Positions 8,424 through 17,526 of a stretch of 64,000 nucleotides of DNA are shown piece after piece. Made by a program: the position numbers and the translations under genes. The number at the start of each line of letters is the position of its first letter. Position 1 is the stretch's first letter. The notes below the pieces were generated by a model, which made no database searches, had not been told where the DNA came from, and saw only the letters and a list, made by a program, of their open reading frames with translations. This stretch comes from Rhizohabitans arisaemae (lineage in GTDB: Bacteria > Actinomycetota > Actinomycetes > Streptosporangiales > Streptosporangiaceae): NCBI RefSeq assembly GCF_025996515.1, contig NZ_BLRH01000035.1, positions 62,001 through 126,000 on the forward strand, read 5' to 3'.

Positions 8424-9143
8424 ATGACCGACAGACATCTGGACTGGGAAGGCTGCTACAACGCGCGGGACCTCGGGGGAATGCGAACCGCCGGCGGGCA
8501 TACGATCCGCCGGGGGGCGGTCGTGCGCTCGGACGAGCTCGACCGGATCACCCGTGAGGCCCGGTTCGCGCTCGTCGACCACGGTGTCCGGACGATCGTG
8601 GATCTGCGCGACGACGACGAGCGGGAGCTGGCGTTGCGGGGCACCCCCGAGCTGGCCTTCGTGCACGTCCCGCTGCACGACCGCGCGGACGCGCAATTCC
8701 GGCGGCACTGCCTGGACGACGGGCTGGACGGGACACCGCTGTACTTCCGGCCCTTCCTGGAGCTCAAACCGGAGCGGTGCGTGGCCGCGGTGGCGGCGGT
8801 GGCCCGGGCCCGGCCGGGCGGCGTGCTCATCCACTCCGGTCTGGGCAGGGACCGCGCCGGGCTGCTCACCCTGGTGCTGCTGGTCCTGGCCGGGGTGGAC
8901 GCCGGGAGCATCGCCGACGACTACGATCTGAGCGCCGAACGGCTTCCGGCGCTCTGGCTGGCGGCGGGCTTGCCGGATCAAGGACATCTGGTCAAGGAGC
9001 AGCTGGTCCGGCACCACACGACCGCCCGCGAGGTCATCGTCTCCCTGATCGAGTCCCTGGACATCCCCGGTCTGCTGCGGACGGCCGGACTGTCGCACGA
9101 GGACGTGGCCGCCCTCCGCGCCAGGATGCTCGTCGCCGCCTAG
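8424..9143 (+). CDS. Tyrosine-phosphatase-family protein with Ser at the catalytic Cys position
   Basis: ATG 8424 follows GGGGAG (8413-8418) and gives 239 residues; longer in-frame versions reach into the oppositely oriented gene and are rejected. The N-terminus has the NARDLGG motif and RSDEL of the Tyr_phosphatase_3 family. The signature loop, normally HCxxGKDRTG, reads IHSGLGRDRAG: the nucleophilic Cys codon is TCC (Ser) and Lys is Arg. The fold should be intact but classical Cys-dependent chemistry is not expected. It may be a substrate-binding pseudophosphatase or use other chemistry. It precedes the DevS-like kinase gene by 87 bases on the same strand. Confidence 0.75.
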   Translation: MTDRHLDWEGCYNARDLGGMRTAGGHTIRRGAVVRSDELDRITREARFALVDHGVRTIVDLRDDDERELALRGTPELAFVHVPLHDRADAQFRRHCLDDGLDGTPLYFRPFLELKPERCVAAVAAVARARPGGVLIHSGLGRDRAGLLTLVLLVLAGVDAGSIADDYDLSAERLPALWLAAGLPDQGHLVKEQLVRHHTTAREVIVSLIESLDIPGLLRTAGLSHEDVAALRARMLVAA

Positions 9144-9230
9144 CCTTCGGGGCCGGCGGCCGTACCGGGTCCGGCTTGTCAGGACACGGTCGATTGGCCG
9201 GTCCGTCCGGGGTGGTGGAAGACTTCCAGC

Positions 9231-10943
9231 ATGGCGGACACCGAACCCGGACCCCTGATGCCGCAGATGAGGCTGGACGAGCTCCTGAGCGAGCTGCAGG
9301 TACGGCTGGACGCGGTGCTCGCCGTCCGCGACCGCGTGCACATCCTGCTGGAGGCCGTGGTCATGGTCGGCGGCGACCTCGACCTGGAGACGGTGCTGCG
9401 CAGGATCGTGGAGACCGCGACCCGGCTGGCGGACGCCTCCTACGGGGCGCTCGGCGTGGTCGGGTCGCACCAGGCCCTCATCCAGTTCGTCCCGGTGGGG
9501 CTGTCCGAGGAGGAGATCGCCCGGATCGACCACTGGCCGCACGGCCTGGGGCTGCTCGGCCTGCTCATCCGGGAGCCGCGCCCGCTGCGCCTGCGCGACA
9601 TCGCCGAACACCCCGAGTCGCACGGGTTCCCGCCCGGGCACCCGCCGATGGGGACGTTCCTGGGGGTGCCGATCCGGGTGCGCGGGGAGGTGTTCGGCAA
9701 CCTCTACCTGACCGAGAAGCGGGGCGGCGGCGACTTCGACGAGGAGGACGAGGCGATCGTGGTGGCGCTCGCCACCGCGGCGGGCGTCGCCATCGAGAAC
9801 GCCCGCCTGTACGGGGAGACCCGGCGCCGGGAGATCTGGCTCCAGGCGTCCTCGGCGGTCACCACCAGCCTGCTCTCGGGCGCCGAGCCGCGGGAGGTGC
9901 TCGCCCTGATGGCGCGGCGGGCCGCCGAGATGGCCGACGCGGACGTGGTGGCGATCCACCTGCCCGGCGGGGCCTCCGGGACGGCCGGGCTCGTCCCCCG
10001 GGTGGAGATCGTCGGCGACCAGGTCTTCGAGTACAGCGGTGAGATCGAGGGGTATCCCGTCGGCGCGCTGGCGGAGCGGGCCTTCGCCGACGGGGAGCCG
10101 ATCACGGTGGCCGACCTGGCGGAGGAGGACGGCCCGGTCTCGGGCCATCTGACCGTCGGCCCCGCCGCCGCCGTGCCGATCGGCGCGCCGGGGGCGGTTC
10201 GCGGGGTCATGTCCCTGGGGAAGCGCCCGGGGCGGGTCCCGTTCGCCGGAGCGGAGCTGAGCATGCTGCACTCCTTCGCCGGGCAGGCGGCGGTCGCCAT
10301 GGAACTCGCCGAGGTACGGCGGGACGCTGAGCGGCTCGGGTTGCTGGAGGATCGCGACCGGATCGCCAAGGACCTGCACGACGTGGTGATCCAGCGGCTC
10401 TTCGCGGTGGGGATGACGTTGACGAGCACGATCCGGCTGGTGGAGCACCCGGAGGCGGCCTCGCGGATGAAGGGCGCCATCGACGAGCTGGACACCACGA
10501 TCCGGCAGATCCGTTCGACCATCTTCGCGCTGCAGGTCCCGCATGAGACGGGGGCGCCGAGCCTGCGCACCCGGATCGTCACCCTGGTGGAGGGGGCGCG
10601 GGGCCATCTGGGGTTCATGCCGAGCCTGATGATGGAGGGGCAGCTGGACAACCGGGTCGACGAGGATGTGGCCGAGGATCTGCTCGCCGTGCTGCGCGAG
10701 GCGCTGTCCAACCTGGTCAGGCATGCCAGGGCGAGCCGAGCCGAGGTCGCGGTGGAGGCGGTCGGGGAGTGGCTTGGCCTGACCGTGTCCGACGACGGGG
10801 TGGGCCTGGCCCCGGACGGGCGCCGCAGCGGCCTGCGGAACATGCGGGAACGGGCGGAGCGACTCGGCGGCACGTTCACGATCGAGCCCGGCGCCGGGGC
10901 GCGGGGGACCCGGCTGAGCTGGCGGGTTCCGCTCAGCCGGTGA
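9231..10943 (+). CDS. devS: DevS/DosT-like GAF-GAF histidine kinase (heme redox/oxygen sensor)
   Basis: The product is 570 residues: GAF-A about 50-195, GAF-B about 215-355, HisKA_3 about 375-440, HATPase to the end. GAF-A contains [21 protein letters not shown]; the His at residue 137 aligns with the proximal heme ligand (His149) of Mycobacterium tuberculosis DevS as I recall that sequence. The phospho-acceptor is His383 in [13 protein letters not shown]. Kinase ATP-binding boxes ([27 protein letters not shown]) are intact. It should sense O2, NO or redox state and phosphorylate the DevR-like regulator encoded at 46655-47296. The two genes are usually neighbours but lie 36 kb apart here. Confidence 0.85.
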   Translation: MADTEPGPLMPQMRLDELLSELQVRLDAVLAVRDRVHILLEAVVMVGGDLDLETVLRRIVETATRLADASYGALGVVGSHQALIQFVPVGLSEEEIARIDHWPHGLGLLGLLIREPRPLRLRDIAEHPESHGFPPGHPPMGTFLGVPIRVRGEVFGNLYLTEKRGGGDFDEEDEAIVVALATAAGVAIENARLYGETRRREIWLQASSAVTTSLLSGAEPREVLALMARRAAEMADADVVAIHLPGGASGTAGLVPRVEIVGDQVFEYSGEIEGYPVGALAERAFADGEPITVADLAEEDGPVSGHLTVGPAAAVPIGAPGAVRGVMSLGKRPGRVPFAGAELSMLHSFAGQAAVAMELAEVRRDAERLGLLEDRDRIAKDLHDVVIQRLFAVGMTLTSTIRLVEHPEAASRMKGAIDELDTTIRQIRSTIFALQVPHETGAPSLRTRIVTLVEGARGHLGFMPSLMMEGQLDNRVDEDVAEDLLAVLREALSNLVRHARASRAEVAVEAVGEWLGLTVSDDGVGLAPDGRRSGLRNMRERAERLGGTFTIEPGAGARGTRLSWRVPLSR

Positions 10944-11367
10944 ACGCCGGGACGCCGATCGGCGGGGGGATCCGGCGTCCGGACAGCTGGGTGGGCGTGA
11001 TCACCACGAAGTCGTCCCGCTTCCCCGGCGCCCAGGGACGCAGCGGCAGCAGCGAGAGCCGGGCGATCTCCCCGGGGTCGTGCACGCAGCGCGCGTACCC
11101 GACCGCGGTCACCGACCAGCCCGACTCCAGGTCGACGTTGAGGTCGTCGGCTTCGAAGGCGACCACGGAGCCCGCTGCGGCCGCGGCGAGCTTGGATCCG
11201 GCCGCGGCCCGGATCACGATGCTCTCCCGGTCCATCCGGAAGTTGACGGGCTGGACCGCGGGGAGGGCCCGGTCGGTGAAGACGATCCGGCCGATCGGCA
11301 CGCTGGCCAGCAGATCCAGACAGTCCTCCCGGGTCAGGATCTCCAATCCGGCCGAGTCGAGTTTCAT
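10933..11367 (-). CDS. Pyridoxamine 5'-phosphate oxidase-like split-barrel protein
   Basis: The 144-residue product starts [24 protein letters not shown] and follows the pattern of actinobacterial FMN/F420/heme-binding split-barrel proteins (Rv3129-like group), with [21 protein letters not shown] and VAFEADDLN. Its stop overlaps the end of the DevS-like gene tail-to-tail by 11 bases. A DosR-type box lies 37 bases before the start. Related small split-barrel proteins belong to the DosR regulon in M. tuberculosis, so a redox role in hypoxia is plausible; the actual substrate is unknown. Confidence 0.75.
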   Translation of the reverse strand: MKLDSAGLEILTREDCLDLLASVPIGRIVFTDRALPAVQPVNFRMDRESIVIRAAAGSKLAAAAAGSVVAFEADDLNVDLESGWSVTAVGYARCVHDPGEIARLSLLPLRPWAPGKRDDFVVITPTQLSGRRIPPPIGVPAFTG

Positions 11368-11403
11368 AAGGCCAAGCCTGCGCCTGGGACCGGACCCGCG
11401 TTA

Positions 11404-11417
11404 GGGGCGAAGGTCCC
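11404..11417 (-). promoter_or_regulatory. DosR/DevR-type box before split-barrel flavoprotein gene
   Basis: Read on the minus strand the site is GGGACCTTCGCCCC, flanked by TTG on its left, matching GGGAC-N4-GTCCC with one mismatch. It is 37 bases from the start of the flavoprotein gene. Confidence 0.55.
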
Positions 11418-11461
11418 AAGTTTTGCGATCTCCCCAATGGCGGGCTTTCCCCGGCAGGATG

Positions 11462-11475
11462 AGGACCAAGGTCCC
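11462..11475 (+). promoter_or_regulatory. DosR/DevR-type box before phosphoketolase
   Basis: AGGACCAAGGTCCC matches GGGAC-N4-GTCCC with one mismatch and shares its core with the box at 4448. It ends 36 bases before ATG 11512 and makes an upstream ATG at 11479 an unlikely start. Confidence 0.6.
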
Positions 11476-11511
11476 TACATGATCCCCGCGCGCTCGGGGA
11501 GTGTCAGGGAC

Positions 11512-13833
11512 ATGGATGGACTTCAGCGCATCGACGCCTTCTGGCGGGCCGCGAACTATCTGTCGGTCGGGCAGATCTACCTGCTGGACAACCCGCTGCT
11601 CACCGAGGAACTCCGCCCCGAGCACATCAAGCCGCGGTTGCTCGGCCACTGGGGGACCACCCCGGGACTCAACTTCTGCCTGGCCCACCTCAACCGGGTC
11701 ATCGTCGAGCGCGACCAGGACATGATCTACATCATGGGACCGGGGCACGGCGGTCCGGCCGCCGTCGCCTTCTCCTGGCTGGAGGGGACCTACTCGCGGT
11801 ACTACCCCGACGTCTCCCGGGACGCCGAGGGGATGCGCAGGCTATTCCGGCAATTCTCCTTCCCCGGGGGCGTGCCGAGTCATGTCGCCCCGGAGACCCC
11901 CGGCTCCATCCACGAGGGCGGGGAGCTGGGGTACTCCCTCGCCCACGCCTACGGCGCCGCCTTCGACAACCCCGGTCTCGTGGTGGCCTGCGTGATCGGG
12001 GACGGGGAGGCGGAGACCGGGCCGCTCGCCGCGAGCTGGCACTCCGACAAGTTCCTCAATCCGGCCAGGGACGGGATCGTGCTGCCGATCCTCCACCTCA
12101 ACGGCTACAAGATCGCCAATCCCGCCGTGCTGGCGCGGATCCCGGAGGAACAGCTGATCAAACTGATCGAGGGGGCCGGCTATCGCCCGTACCTCGTCTC
12201 GGGGGAGGATCCCGCCGCGATGCACCGGCTGATGGCCGGCACCCTCGACGAGGTCTTCGACCGGATCGCGGCGATCAGGGAGGGCTCGCGGGAGCCGCTC
12301 CCCATGATCGTCCTTCGCTCGCCGAAGGGCTGGACCGGGCCGCGTGAGGTGGACGGCGTGCAGGTGGAGGGGACCTGGCGCTCCCACCAGGTTCCCGTGA
12401 ACGAGGTGCGGAGCAACCCCGGGCACCTGGAGATCCTGCGGGACTGGATGCTCTCCTACCGGCCCGAGGAGCTGTTCGACGCCGACGGCCGCCCCTACCC
12501 GGAGATCCTGGCGGACGTCCCGGCCGGGCCGCGCCGGATGAGCGGCAACCCGCACGCCAACGGCGGCAAACTGCTCCGGCCCCTCGCGCTCCCGGACTTC
12601 CGCGACTACGCGGTGGAGGTGAAGGCCCCGGCGACCGCCTCCAGCGAGCCGACCCGGGTGCTCGGCACCTACCTCCGCGACCTCATGCGGAGGAACCCGG
12701 AGAACTTCCGGCTCATGGGCCCGGACGAGACCGCCTCCAACCGGCTCTCCGCGGTCTTCGAGGTCACCGCGCGGACCTGGGACGCCCAGACGCTCCCCGG
12801 CGACGACCACCTCTCTCCCGACGGCCGGGTGATGGAGGTGCTGAGCGAGCATCTCTGCCAGGGCTGGCTGGAGGGATACCTGCTCACCGGGCGGCACGGC
12901 CTGTTCAACTGCTACGAGGCGTTCATCCACATCGTGGACGCCATGTTCAACCAGCACGCCAAATGGCTGGAGAGCTGTAAGAAGATTCCCTGGCGCCGCC
13001 CGATCGCCTCGCTCAACTACCTGCTCTCCTCCCATGTGTGGCGGCAGGACCACAACGGCTTCAGCCACCAGGACCCCGGCTTCCTGGACGTGGTGATGAA
13101 CAAGAAGGCCGAGGTGGTCCGGGTGTATCTGCCGCCGGACGCCAACACCCTGCTCTCGGTCGCCGACCACTGCCTGCGCTCCCGCGACTACGTCAACGTG
13201 ATCGTCGCCGGCAAGCAGCCCGTCCTGGACCTCATGACCATGGACGAGGCGATCGCGCACTGCACCCGGGGGCTGGGCATCCTGGAGTGGGCCTCCACCG
13301 ACGCGGGCGTCGAGCCCGACGTGGTGCTCGCCTGCGCGGGCGACGTGCCCACCCTGGAGACCCTCGCCGCGGCGGCGCTGCTCCGGCGGCACCTGCCCGA
13401 ACTCCGGGTCCGCGTGGTCAACGTGGTGGACCTCATGCGCCTCCAACCGGACACCGAGCACCCGCACGGCCTGACCGACCCGGAGTTCGACGCGCTGTTC
13501 ACCGTGGACAGGCCGGTGATCTTCAACTTCCACGGCTACCCGTGGCTGATCCACCGCCTCACCTATCGCCGGCACGGCCACGACAACCTGCACGTCCGCG
13601 GCTACAAGGAGGAGGGCACCACCACCACGCCCTTCGACATGGCGATGCTCAACGACATCGACCGGTACCACCTGGTCATGGATGTGATCGACCGGGTGCC
13701 CGGCCTGGGCTCACGCACCGCCCACCTGCGCCAGCGGATGGCCGACGCCCGGCTTCAGGCCCGCGCCTACACCCGGGAGTACGGCGAGGACACCCCCGAG
13801 ATCCGCGACTGGACCTGGGGGTGGGAAGGCTGA
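11512..13833 (+). CDS. xfp: Phosphoketolase (xylulose-5-P / fructose-6-P)
   Basis: The product is 773 residues from ATG 11512; in-frame codons further upstream run through the DosR-type box and the next promoter. It cleaves xylulose-5-phosphate or fructose-6-phosphate with phosphate to acetyl-phosphate and an aldose phosphate, using thiamine diphosphate. Landmarks are [15 protein letters not shown], the substrate loop [19 protein letters not shown], and the ThDP motif [19 protein letters not shown] near residue 164. The length fits the family. Acetate kinase, its usual partner and neighbour, is encoded at 41204-42403, beyond the catabolic island. Hypoxic ATP formation through acetyl-phosphate is the likely role. 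Confidence 0.93.
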   Translation: MDGLQRIDAFWRAANYLSVGQIYLLDNPLLTEELRPEHIKPRLLGHWGTTPGLNFCLAHLNRVIVERDQDMIYIMGPGHGGPAAVAFSWLEGTYSRYYPDVSRDAEGMRRLFRQFSFPGGVPSHVAPETPGSIHEGGELGYSLAHAYGAAFDNPGLVVACVIGDGEAETGPLAASWHSDKFLNPARDGIVLPILHLNGYKIANPAVLARIPEEQLIKLIEGAGYRPYLVSGEDPAAMHRLMAGTLDEVFDRIAAIREGSREPLPMIVLRSPKGWTGPREVDGVQVEGTWRSHQVPVNEVRSNPGHLEILRDWMLSYRPEELFDADGRPYPEILADVPAGPRRMSGNPHANGGKLLRPLALPDFRDYAVEVKAPATASSEPTRVLGTYLRDLMRRNPENFRLMGPDETASNRLSAVFEVTARTWDAQTLPGDDHLSPDGRVMEVLSEHLCQGWLEGYLLTGRHGLFNCYEAFIHIVDAMFNQHAKWLESCKKIPWRRPIASLNYLLSSHVWRQDHNGFSHQDPGFLDVVMNKKAEVVRVYLPPDANTLLSVADHCLRSRDYVNVIVAGKQPVLDLMTMDEAIAHCTRGLGILEWASTDAGVEPDVVLACAGDVPTLETLAAAALLRRHLPELRVRVVNVVDLMRLQPDTEHPHGLTDPEFDALFTVDRPVIFNFHGYPWLIHRLTYRRHGHDNLHVRGYKEEGTTTTPFDMAMLNDIDRYHLVMDVIDRVPGLGSRTAHLRQRMADARLQARAYTREYGEDTPEIRDWTWGWEG

Positions 13834-13911
13834 GCGCGATCTTCCGCCCTGCGGGCTCCGGGACGACCAGGTCGGCCGTTCCGGCGCCCGCCGGCCCCGA
13901 GCGTGGCCCGG

Positions 13912-15120
13912 TCACCCCCCGAAAAGATCCAGCAGCATCCGGATGTCGGCGATGACGACGAAGCCCAGCACGCAGTAGGCGAGTCGCCGGGTCACCGGCC
14001 GGATCCGCATCTCGCCCATGAGAGAGGCGGTGTCGGTGAGGCGGATCAGCGCGAAGATGACCAGCGGCAGGGCGAGACCGAGGACGAGCTGGCTCACCAT
14101 GAGCGCCTGCACCTCGCCCACCCCCACGAGCAGGAGCAGTACGGCGGGAACCAGCGTGGCGCAGCGGCGCGCCAGCAGCGGCGGGCGGAACCGGGTCAGC
14201 CCCTCGATGGCGAATTGCCCGGCGATTCCGCTGGTCGCGGTGGAGGCCAGGCCGGCCGCGAGCAGTCCGATGCCGAAGGCGAAGACGGAGAAGGAGCCCA
14301 GGGCGGGTTCGAGGGACAGCGCGGCCTCGCCGATGGTCTCGGGCACTCCCGCGCCGCTGCGGGTGGCCGCGGCGACGATGAGGATCGCCGCGTTGATGAG
14401 CAGCGCCCCGTTGAGCGCGATCGCCGCGCACACCATGGCGCTGCGCAGCGCCGCCGACCGTTCGACGGGCCTGCTCCAGTGGACGACGCCGCTGTGGAGG
14501 AACAGGTTGTGCGGCATGACCGTGGCGCCCATGAGGGCCACGGCGACGGCGGCCGCGCCGGGCGGCAGGCTGGGGGCCAGCCCGGTGAAGGGGGTGAGAC
14601 CGGGGTCGCTGAGCCACACCTGGACCACGAACACGGCGGCGATGACGCCGAGGAGCAGCGCGATGCCGCGTTCCAGGGCCCGGTTGCCGGACGCGACGCT
14701 CAACATGGTGAGCACCAGGACCACGCCCAGCACGATGGACAGCACCAGGGGGCCGCCGAGGAGCAGGTGCAGGGCGAGCACCACCCCGAGGAACTCGGCG
14801 ACCTCGGTGGCGAGCAGGATGACGGCGGTCGCGGCGAGGGCGATCGCCCGCCCCGTCCGGCCGAGGCGGGCGCCGAGCAGTTCGGCCAGGTGGGAGCCGG
14901 TGGCGATGCCGAGTTTGGCGGACAGGTACTGCAGGAACAGTGCGATGCCGTTGGCCAGCACCAGCACCCACAGCAGGGTGTAGCCGTATTCCGCGCCGGC
15001 GGCGATGTCGGTGCCCCAGTTGCCCGGATCGACGTATCCGACGGCGACGATGAAGGCGGGACCCATGGCGGCGAGGCGGCGGCTGACGCCCGCGGTCGGC
15101 GCAGGCGCGGTGGTGGTCAC
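13912..15120 (-). CDS. mntH: NRAMP-family divalent metal (Mn/Fe) transporter
   Basis: GTG 15120 overlaps the stop of the upstream amidohydrolase (GTGA), giving 402 residues; frames extending further upstream only read antisense through that gene. About eleven hydrophobic segments are visible. The two metal-site signatures are present: DPGNW in TM1 and MPHNLFLHS in TM6. It should import Mn2+ or Fe2+ with protons. It is the last gene of the minus-strand operon reductase-monooxygenase-amidohydrolase, so metal supply appears co-regulated with metal-dependent ring-cleavage and amidohydrolase enzymes. Confidence 0.85.
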   Translation of the reverse strand: MTTTAPAPTAGVSRRLAAMGPAFIVAVGYVDPGNWGTDIAAGAEYGYTLLWVLVLANGIALFLQYLSAKLGIATGSHLAELLGARLGRTGRAIALAATAVILLATEVAEFLGVVLALHLLLGGPLVLSIVLGVVLVLTMLSVASGNRALERGIALLLGVIAAVFVVQVWLSDPGLTPFTGLAPSLPPGAAAVAVALMGATVMPHNLFLHSGVVHWSRPVERSAALRSAMVCAAIALNGALLINAAILIVAAATRSGAGVPETIGEAALSLEPALGSFSVFAFGIGLLAAGLASTATSGIAGQFAIEGLTRFRPPLLARRCATLVPAVLLLLVGVGEVQALMVSQLVLGLALPLVIFALIRLTDTASLMGEMRIRPVTRRLAYCVLGFVVIADIRMLLDLFGG

Positions 15121-16064
15121 AGACGGAAGATCCTTTCCGCGTTTCCGCCGAGAATCCGCTCCGCCTGGTTCCCGGGCAGGCCGCGGACCAGGTCGATGAT
15201 CTCCTCCATGTGGCCGTTCTTGTGGGGGAAGTCGCTGCCGTACAGCACGTTGTCCGCACCGAAGACCGAGACGGTGAGGTCGAGGGCACGGGGGTCGTAC
15301 ACGATGGAGTCGACGTAGATGCGGTCGGTGTAGCCGCTGGGGCGTTCGGCGATCGCGGCCCGCGCCGACTCCCAGGTACGGTGCCCGACGTCGAGCCTGC
15401 CCATGAGGAAGGGCAGGTAGCCGCCGGCGTGGCCTGCGATGATCTTCAGTTGGGTGTACCGGTCGAAGAAGCCGTCCAAGATCATGCGGGACAGTGCGAG
15501 TGTCGTGTCGAAGGTGAAACCGGCGCTCCAGGCCAGGTGGTAGCGCCCCATGTCCATCAGTTCGACCCCCGGCGGCGTGGTGGGGTGGACCAGCACCGGC
15601 AGCCCCAGCAGGTCGACGGCCTCCCACACCGGGGTGAACCTCGGGTCGGTGAGGCTGGCCCCGTCGATGTTGGCGAGCACCATCACTCCGACGGCCCCGG
15701 CGTCCACCGCGCGCTTCAGCTCGGCCACGGCCAGGTCCGGATACTGCCAGGGCAGGGTGGCGAGGAAGCGGATGCGATCGCCGCTCCGCGCCGCCATCTG
15801 GTCGTTGACCAGCCGGGCGGCGCGAAGGCTGAGCTCCTCACCGCCCCAGTAGACGCTGGGGCAGGTGAGGGAGACGATCGCCGTGTCCACCCCGGCCGCG
15901 TCCATGGCGGCGAGGCGGAGGTCGTAGTCGAACATGGCCGGGGTGAGGGTGAGGAACGGTGCGCCCCCGCGGTGCACCATGCCGTCCACCAGGGTGTACG
16001 GCTCCGCGAGCAGCTCAAGGTACTCGTGGCTCAGCATGTGCGTGTGCACGTCGACAATCTTCAA
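15117..16064 (-). CDS. ACMSD-type amidohydrolase (putative decarboxylase/hydrolase)
   Basis: TTG 16064 is preceded by AAGGAG six bases upstream and yields 315 residues. The amidohydrolase_2 features are IVDVHTHM (HxH metal pair), VLVHPTTPPG (His), IIAGHAGGYLPF (His) and YGSDFPHKNG (metal-binding Asp). This fold includes 2-amino-3-carboxymuconate semialdehyde, resorcylate and 5-carboxyvanillate decarboxylases and pyrone-dicarboxylate hydrolase, all from aromatic pathways. The specific substrate is unknown. It lies between the HpaB-type monooxygenase and the NRAMP gene in one operon. Confidence 0.8.
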   Translation of the reverse strand: MKIVDVHTHMLSHEYLELLAEPYTLVDGMVHRGGAPFLTLTPAMFDYDLRLAAMDAAGVDTAIVSLTCPSVYWGGEELSLRAARLVNDQMAARSGDRIRFLATLPWQYPDLAVAELKRAVDAGAVGVMVLANIDGASLTDPRFTPVWEAVDLLGLPVLVHPTTPPGVELMDMGRYHLAWSAGFTFDTTLALSRMILDGFFDRYTQLKIIAGHAGGYLPFLMGRLDVGHRTWESARAAIAERPSGYTDRIYVDSIVYDPRALDLTVSVFGADNVLYGSDFPHKNGHMEEIIDLVRGLPGNQAERILGGNAERIFRL

Positions 16065-16104
16065 AACCGGCTCCTTGGAGACGCGTGGCGCGGGGGCGGG
16101 GGGG

Positions 16105-17526
16105 CTACTGCGGGATGGGGGCCGAGATGAGCTTGCCGATCCGCTCGTCCACCTCGCCGCGGTCGTAGCGCAGGTAGAGGTTGATCAGGTTGCGGGACGG
16201 GTCGCCGCGGTGCAGGTACTCGTAGAGCTCCTGCCGCTGCCCGAAGCCGCCGCCCACCAGGTCCCAGGCCATCCGGAACAGCCGGGACTTCTCCGCGGCG
16301 CCGATGTCCTTGCCGCGCATGTAGCGGTCGAGGAGGGGGCGCAGCTCCGCGCTCTCCAGGTCGCCCTCGCTGGGCTGCATGAGCAGGCCCGAGGCGGTGA
16401 TCTTGCGGAGGAGGTCGGCGACCCGGCCGGAGCTCATCGCGGAGAAGTACCCGATGGCGGTGGAGCCGACCGGTTGGACGAGGCCCGCCGGAGTGACCTT
16501 GTGCTGTGCCTCGGTGGCGACGGTGAGCAGCCGGCTGAGCTCCACGATCGCGGTCATCTCGCCGAGCATCTCCTGGATGTTCCGGAAGCCGCTCACCCCG
16601 ATGGCGTCGGCGCAGCGGGCGGCCACACCGAGCGCGGTCTTCATCCTTTCCTGGAAGCGCACGTGGGAGCTGTAGGAGGCCCAGGGGGTGATGCGGCCCA
16701 GCCCGCGCATGGCGAGCTCCCCGTCGTGCAGCAGGAAGATCCGCTCCCGGGGGACGAAGACGTCCTCGAAGAAGAGCATGGCGTCCTGCTCGTCGTAGAG
16801 GCGGGCGAAGGGGTGGCTGTGGCCGTGGGTGTGGTCGCCGAGCGGTTCGCGGCAGACGGTCTTGAGCCCGGGGGTGTTCATGGGGAGGGCGAACCAGATC
16901 ACGAACTCCGAGGCGCCGCGGCGGGCGAAGGAGGCCGACAGGTAGCAGAACACCTCGTGGGAGTAGGGGGCGAGGGTGGCCAGCTGCTTGGCACCCCGCA
17001 CGACGATGCCGTCGGCGCGCTCCTCGACGATGCGCAGCGCCAGGTCGGGATCGTCGAGCGGGGTTTTGGAACGGTCTATTTGCGGGTCGCCGATAGCGTG
17101 GGTGAGGGCGAGGTCGTTCTCCATGCAGTAGCGGTGGTAGGCGACCGCGTTGGGGCCGAACTCGCCGAGCTCGGGGGCGAAGTCGTAGAGGCCGACGGTG
17201 ATGTTGGCCATGTAGTCGGGGGAGCGGCCGAGCTGCCCCCACGAGTTGCGCATCCACGCCTGGCTGTTGGCGTACTTCTCTTTGAGCTGCTCGTAGGTGC
17301 GGGGCAGCAGGTAGGACTTGCTGACCCGGTTCCCGGTCTCGGGGGAGACGAAGGTCATGACGTCGTTGTGCTGCATGTCGTACAGCTCGGCGAAGCGGTC
17401 GACGGTGCCTTTGAAGGCGGGGTGGGTGGTGACGTCGTCGATGCGCTTGCCGTCGAGCCAGACCTCCCGGCCGTCGCGAAGCGATTCCCGGTAGCGACTC
17501 CCGGTGAGTGCGCCTTGCGTGGTCAT
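16105..17526 (-). CDS. HpaB-family FADH2-dependent aromatic monooxygenase
   Basis: The product is 473 residues. It belongs to the 4-hydroxyphenylacetate 3-hydroxylase large-component family. Supporting landmarks are MTFVSPETGNRVSKSYLLPR near residue 65, VVRGAKQLATLAPYSHE in the middle (flavin region), EDVFVPRERIF, and WASYSSHVRF. Such enzymes hydroxylate phenols ortho to the OH using FADH2 delivered by a separate reductase. The reductase gene is directly upstream and overlaps by ATGA, so the two components are co-translated. The aromatic substrate is not determinable from sequence; the context favours a hydroxybenzoate-type acid. Confidence 0.88.
   Translation of the reverse strand: MTTQGALTGSRYRESLRDGREVWLDGKRIDDVTTHPAFKGTVDRFAELYDMQHNDVMTFVSPETGNRVSKSYLLPRTYEQLKEKYANSQAWMRNSWGQLGRSPDYMANITVGLYDFAPELGEFGPNAVAYHRYCMENDLALTHAIGDPQIDRSKTPLDDPDLALRIVEERADGIVVRGAKQLATLAPYSHEVFCYLSASFARRGASEFVIWFALPMNTPGLKTVCREPLGDHTHGHSHPFARLYDEQDAMLFFEDVFVPRERIFLLHDGELAMRGLGRITPWASYSSHVRFQERMKTALGVAARCADAIGVSGFRNIQEMLGEMTAIVELSRLLTVATEAQHKVTPAGLVQPVGSTAIGYFSAMSSGRVADLLRKITASGLLMQPSEGDLESAELRPLLDRYMRGKDIGAAEKSRLFRMAWDLVGGGFGQRQELYEYLHRGDPSRNLINLYLRYDRGEVDERIGKLISAPIPQ

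Noticed and set aside
8274-10724. 816-codon minus-strand frame across the phosphatase and DevS-like genes
   Set aside because: It spans two real genes and an intergenic region and reads as repetitive His/Arg/Gly/Asp-rich sequence without any fold signature.
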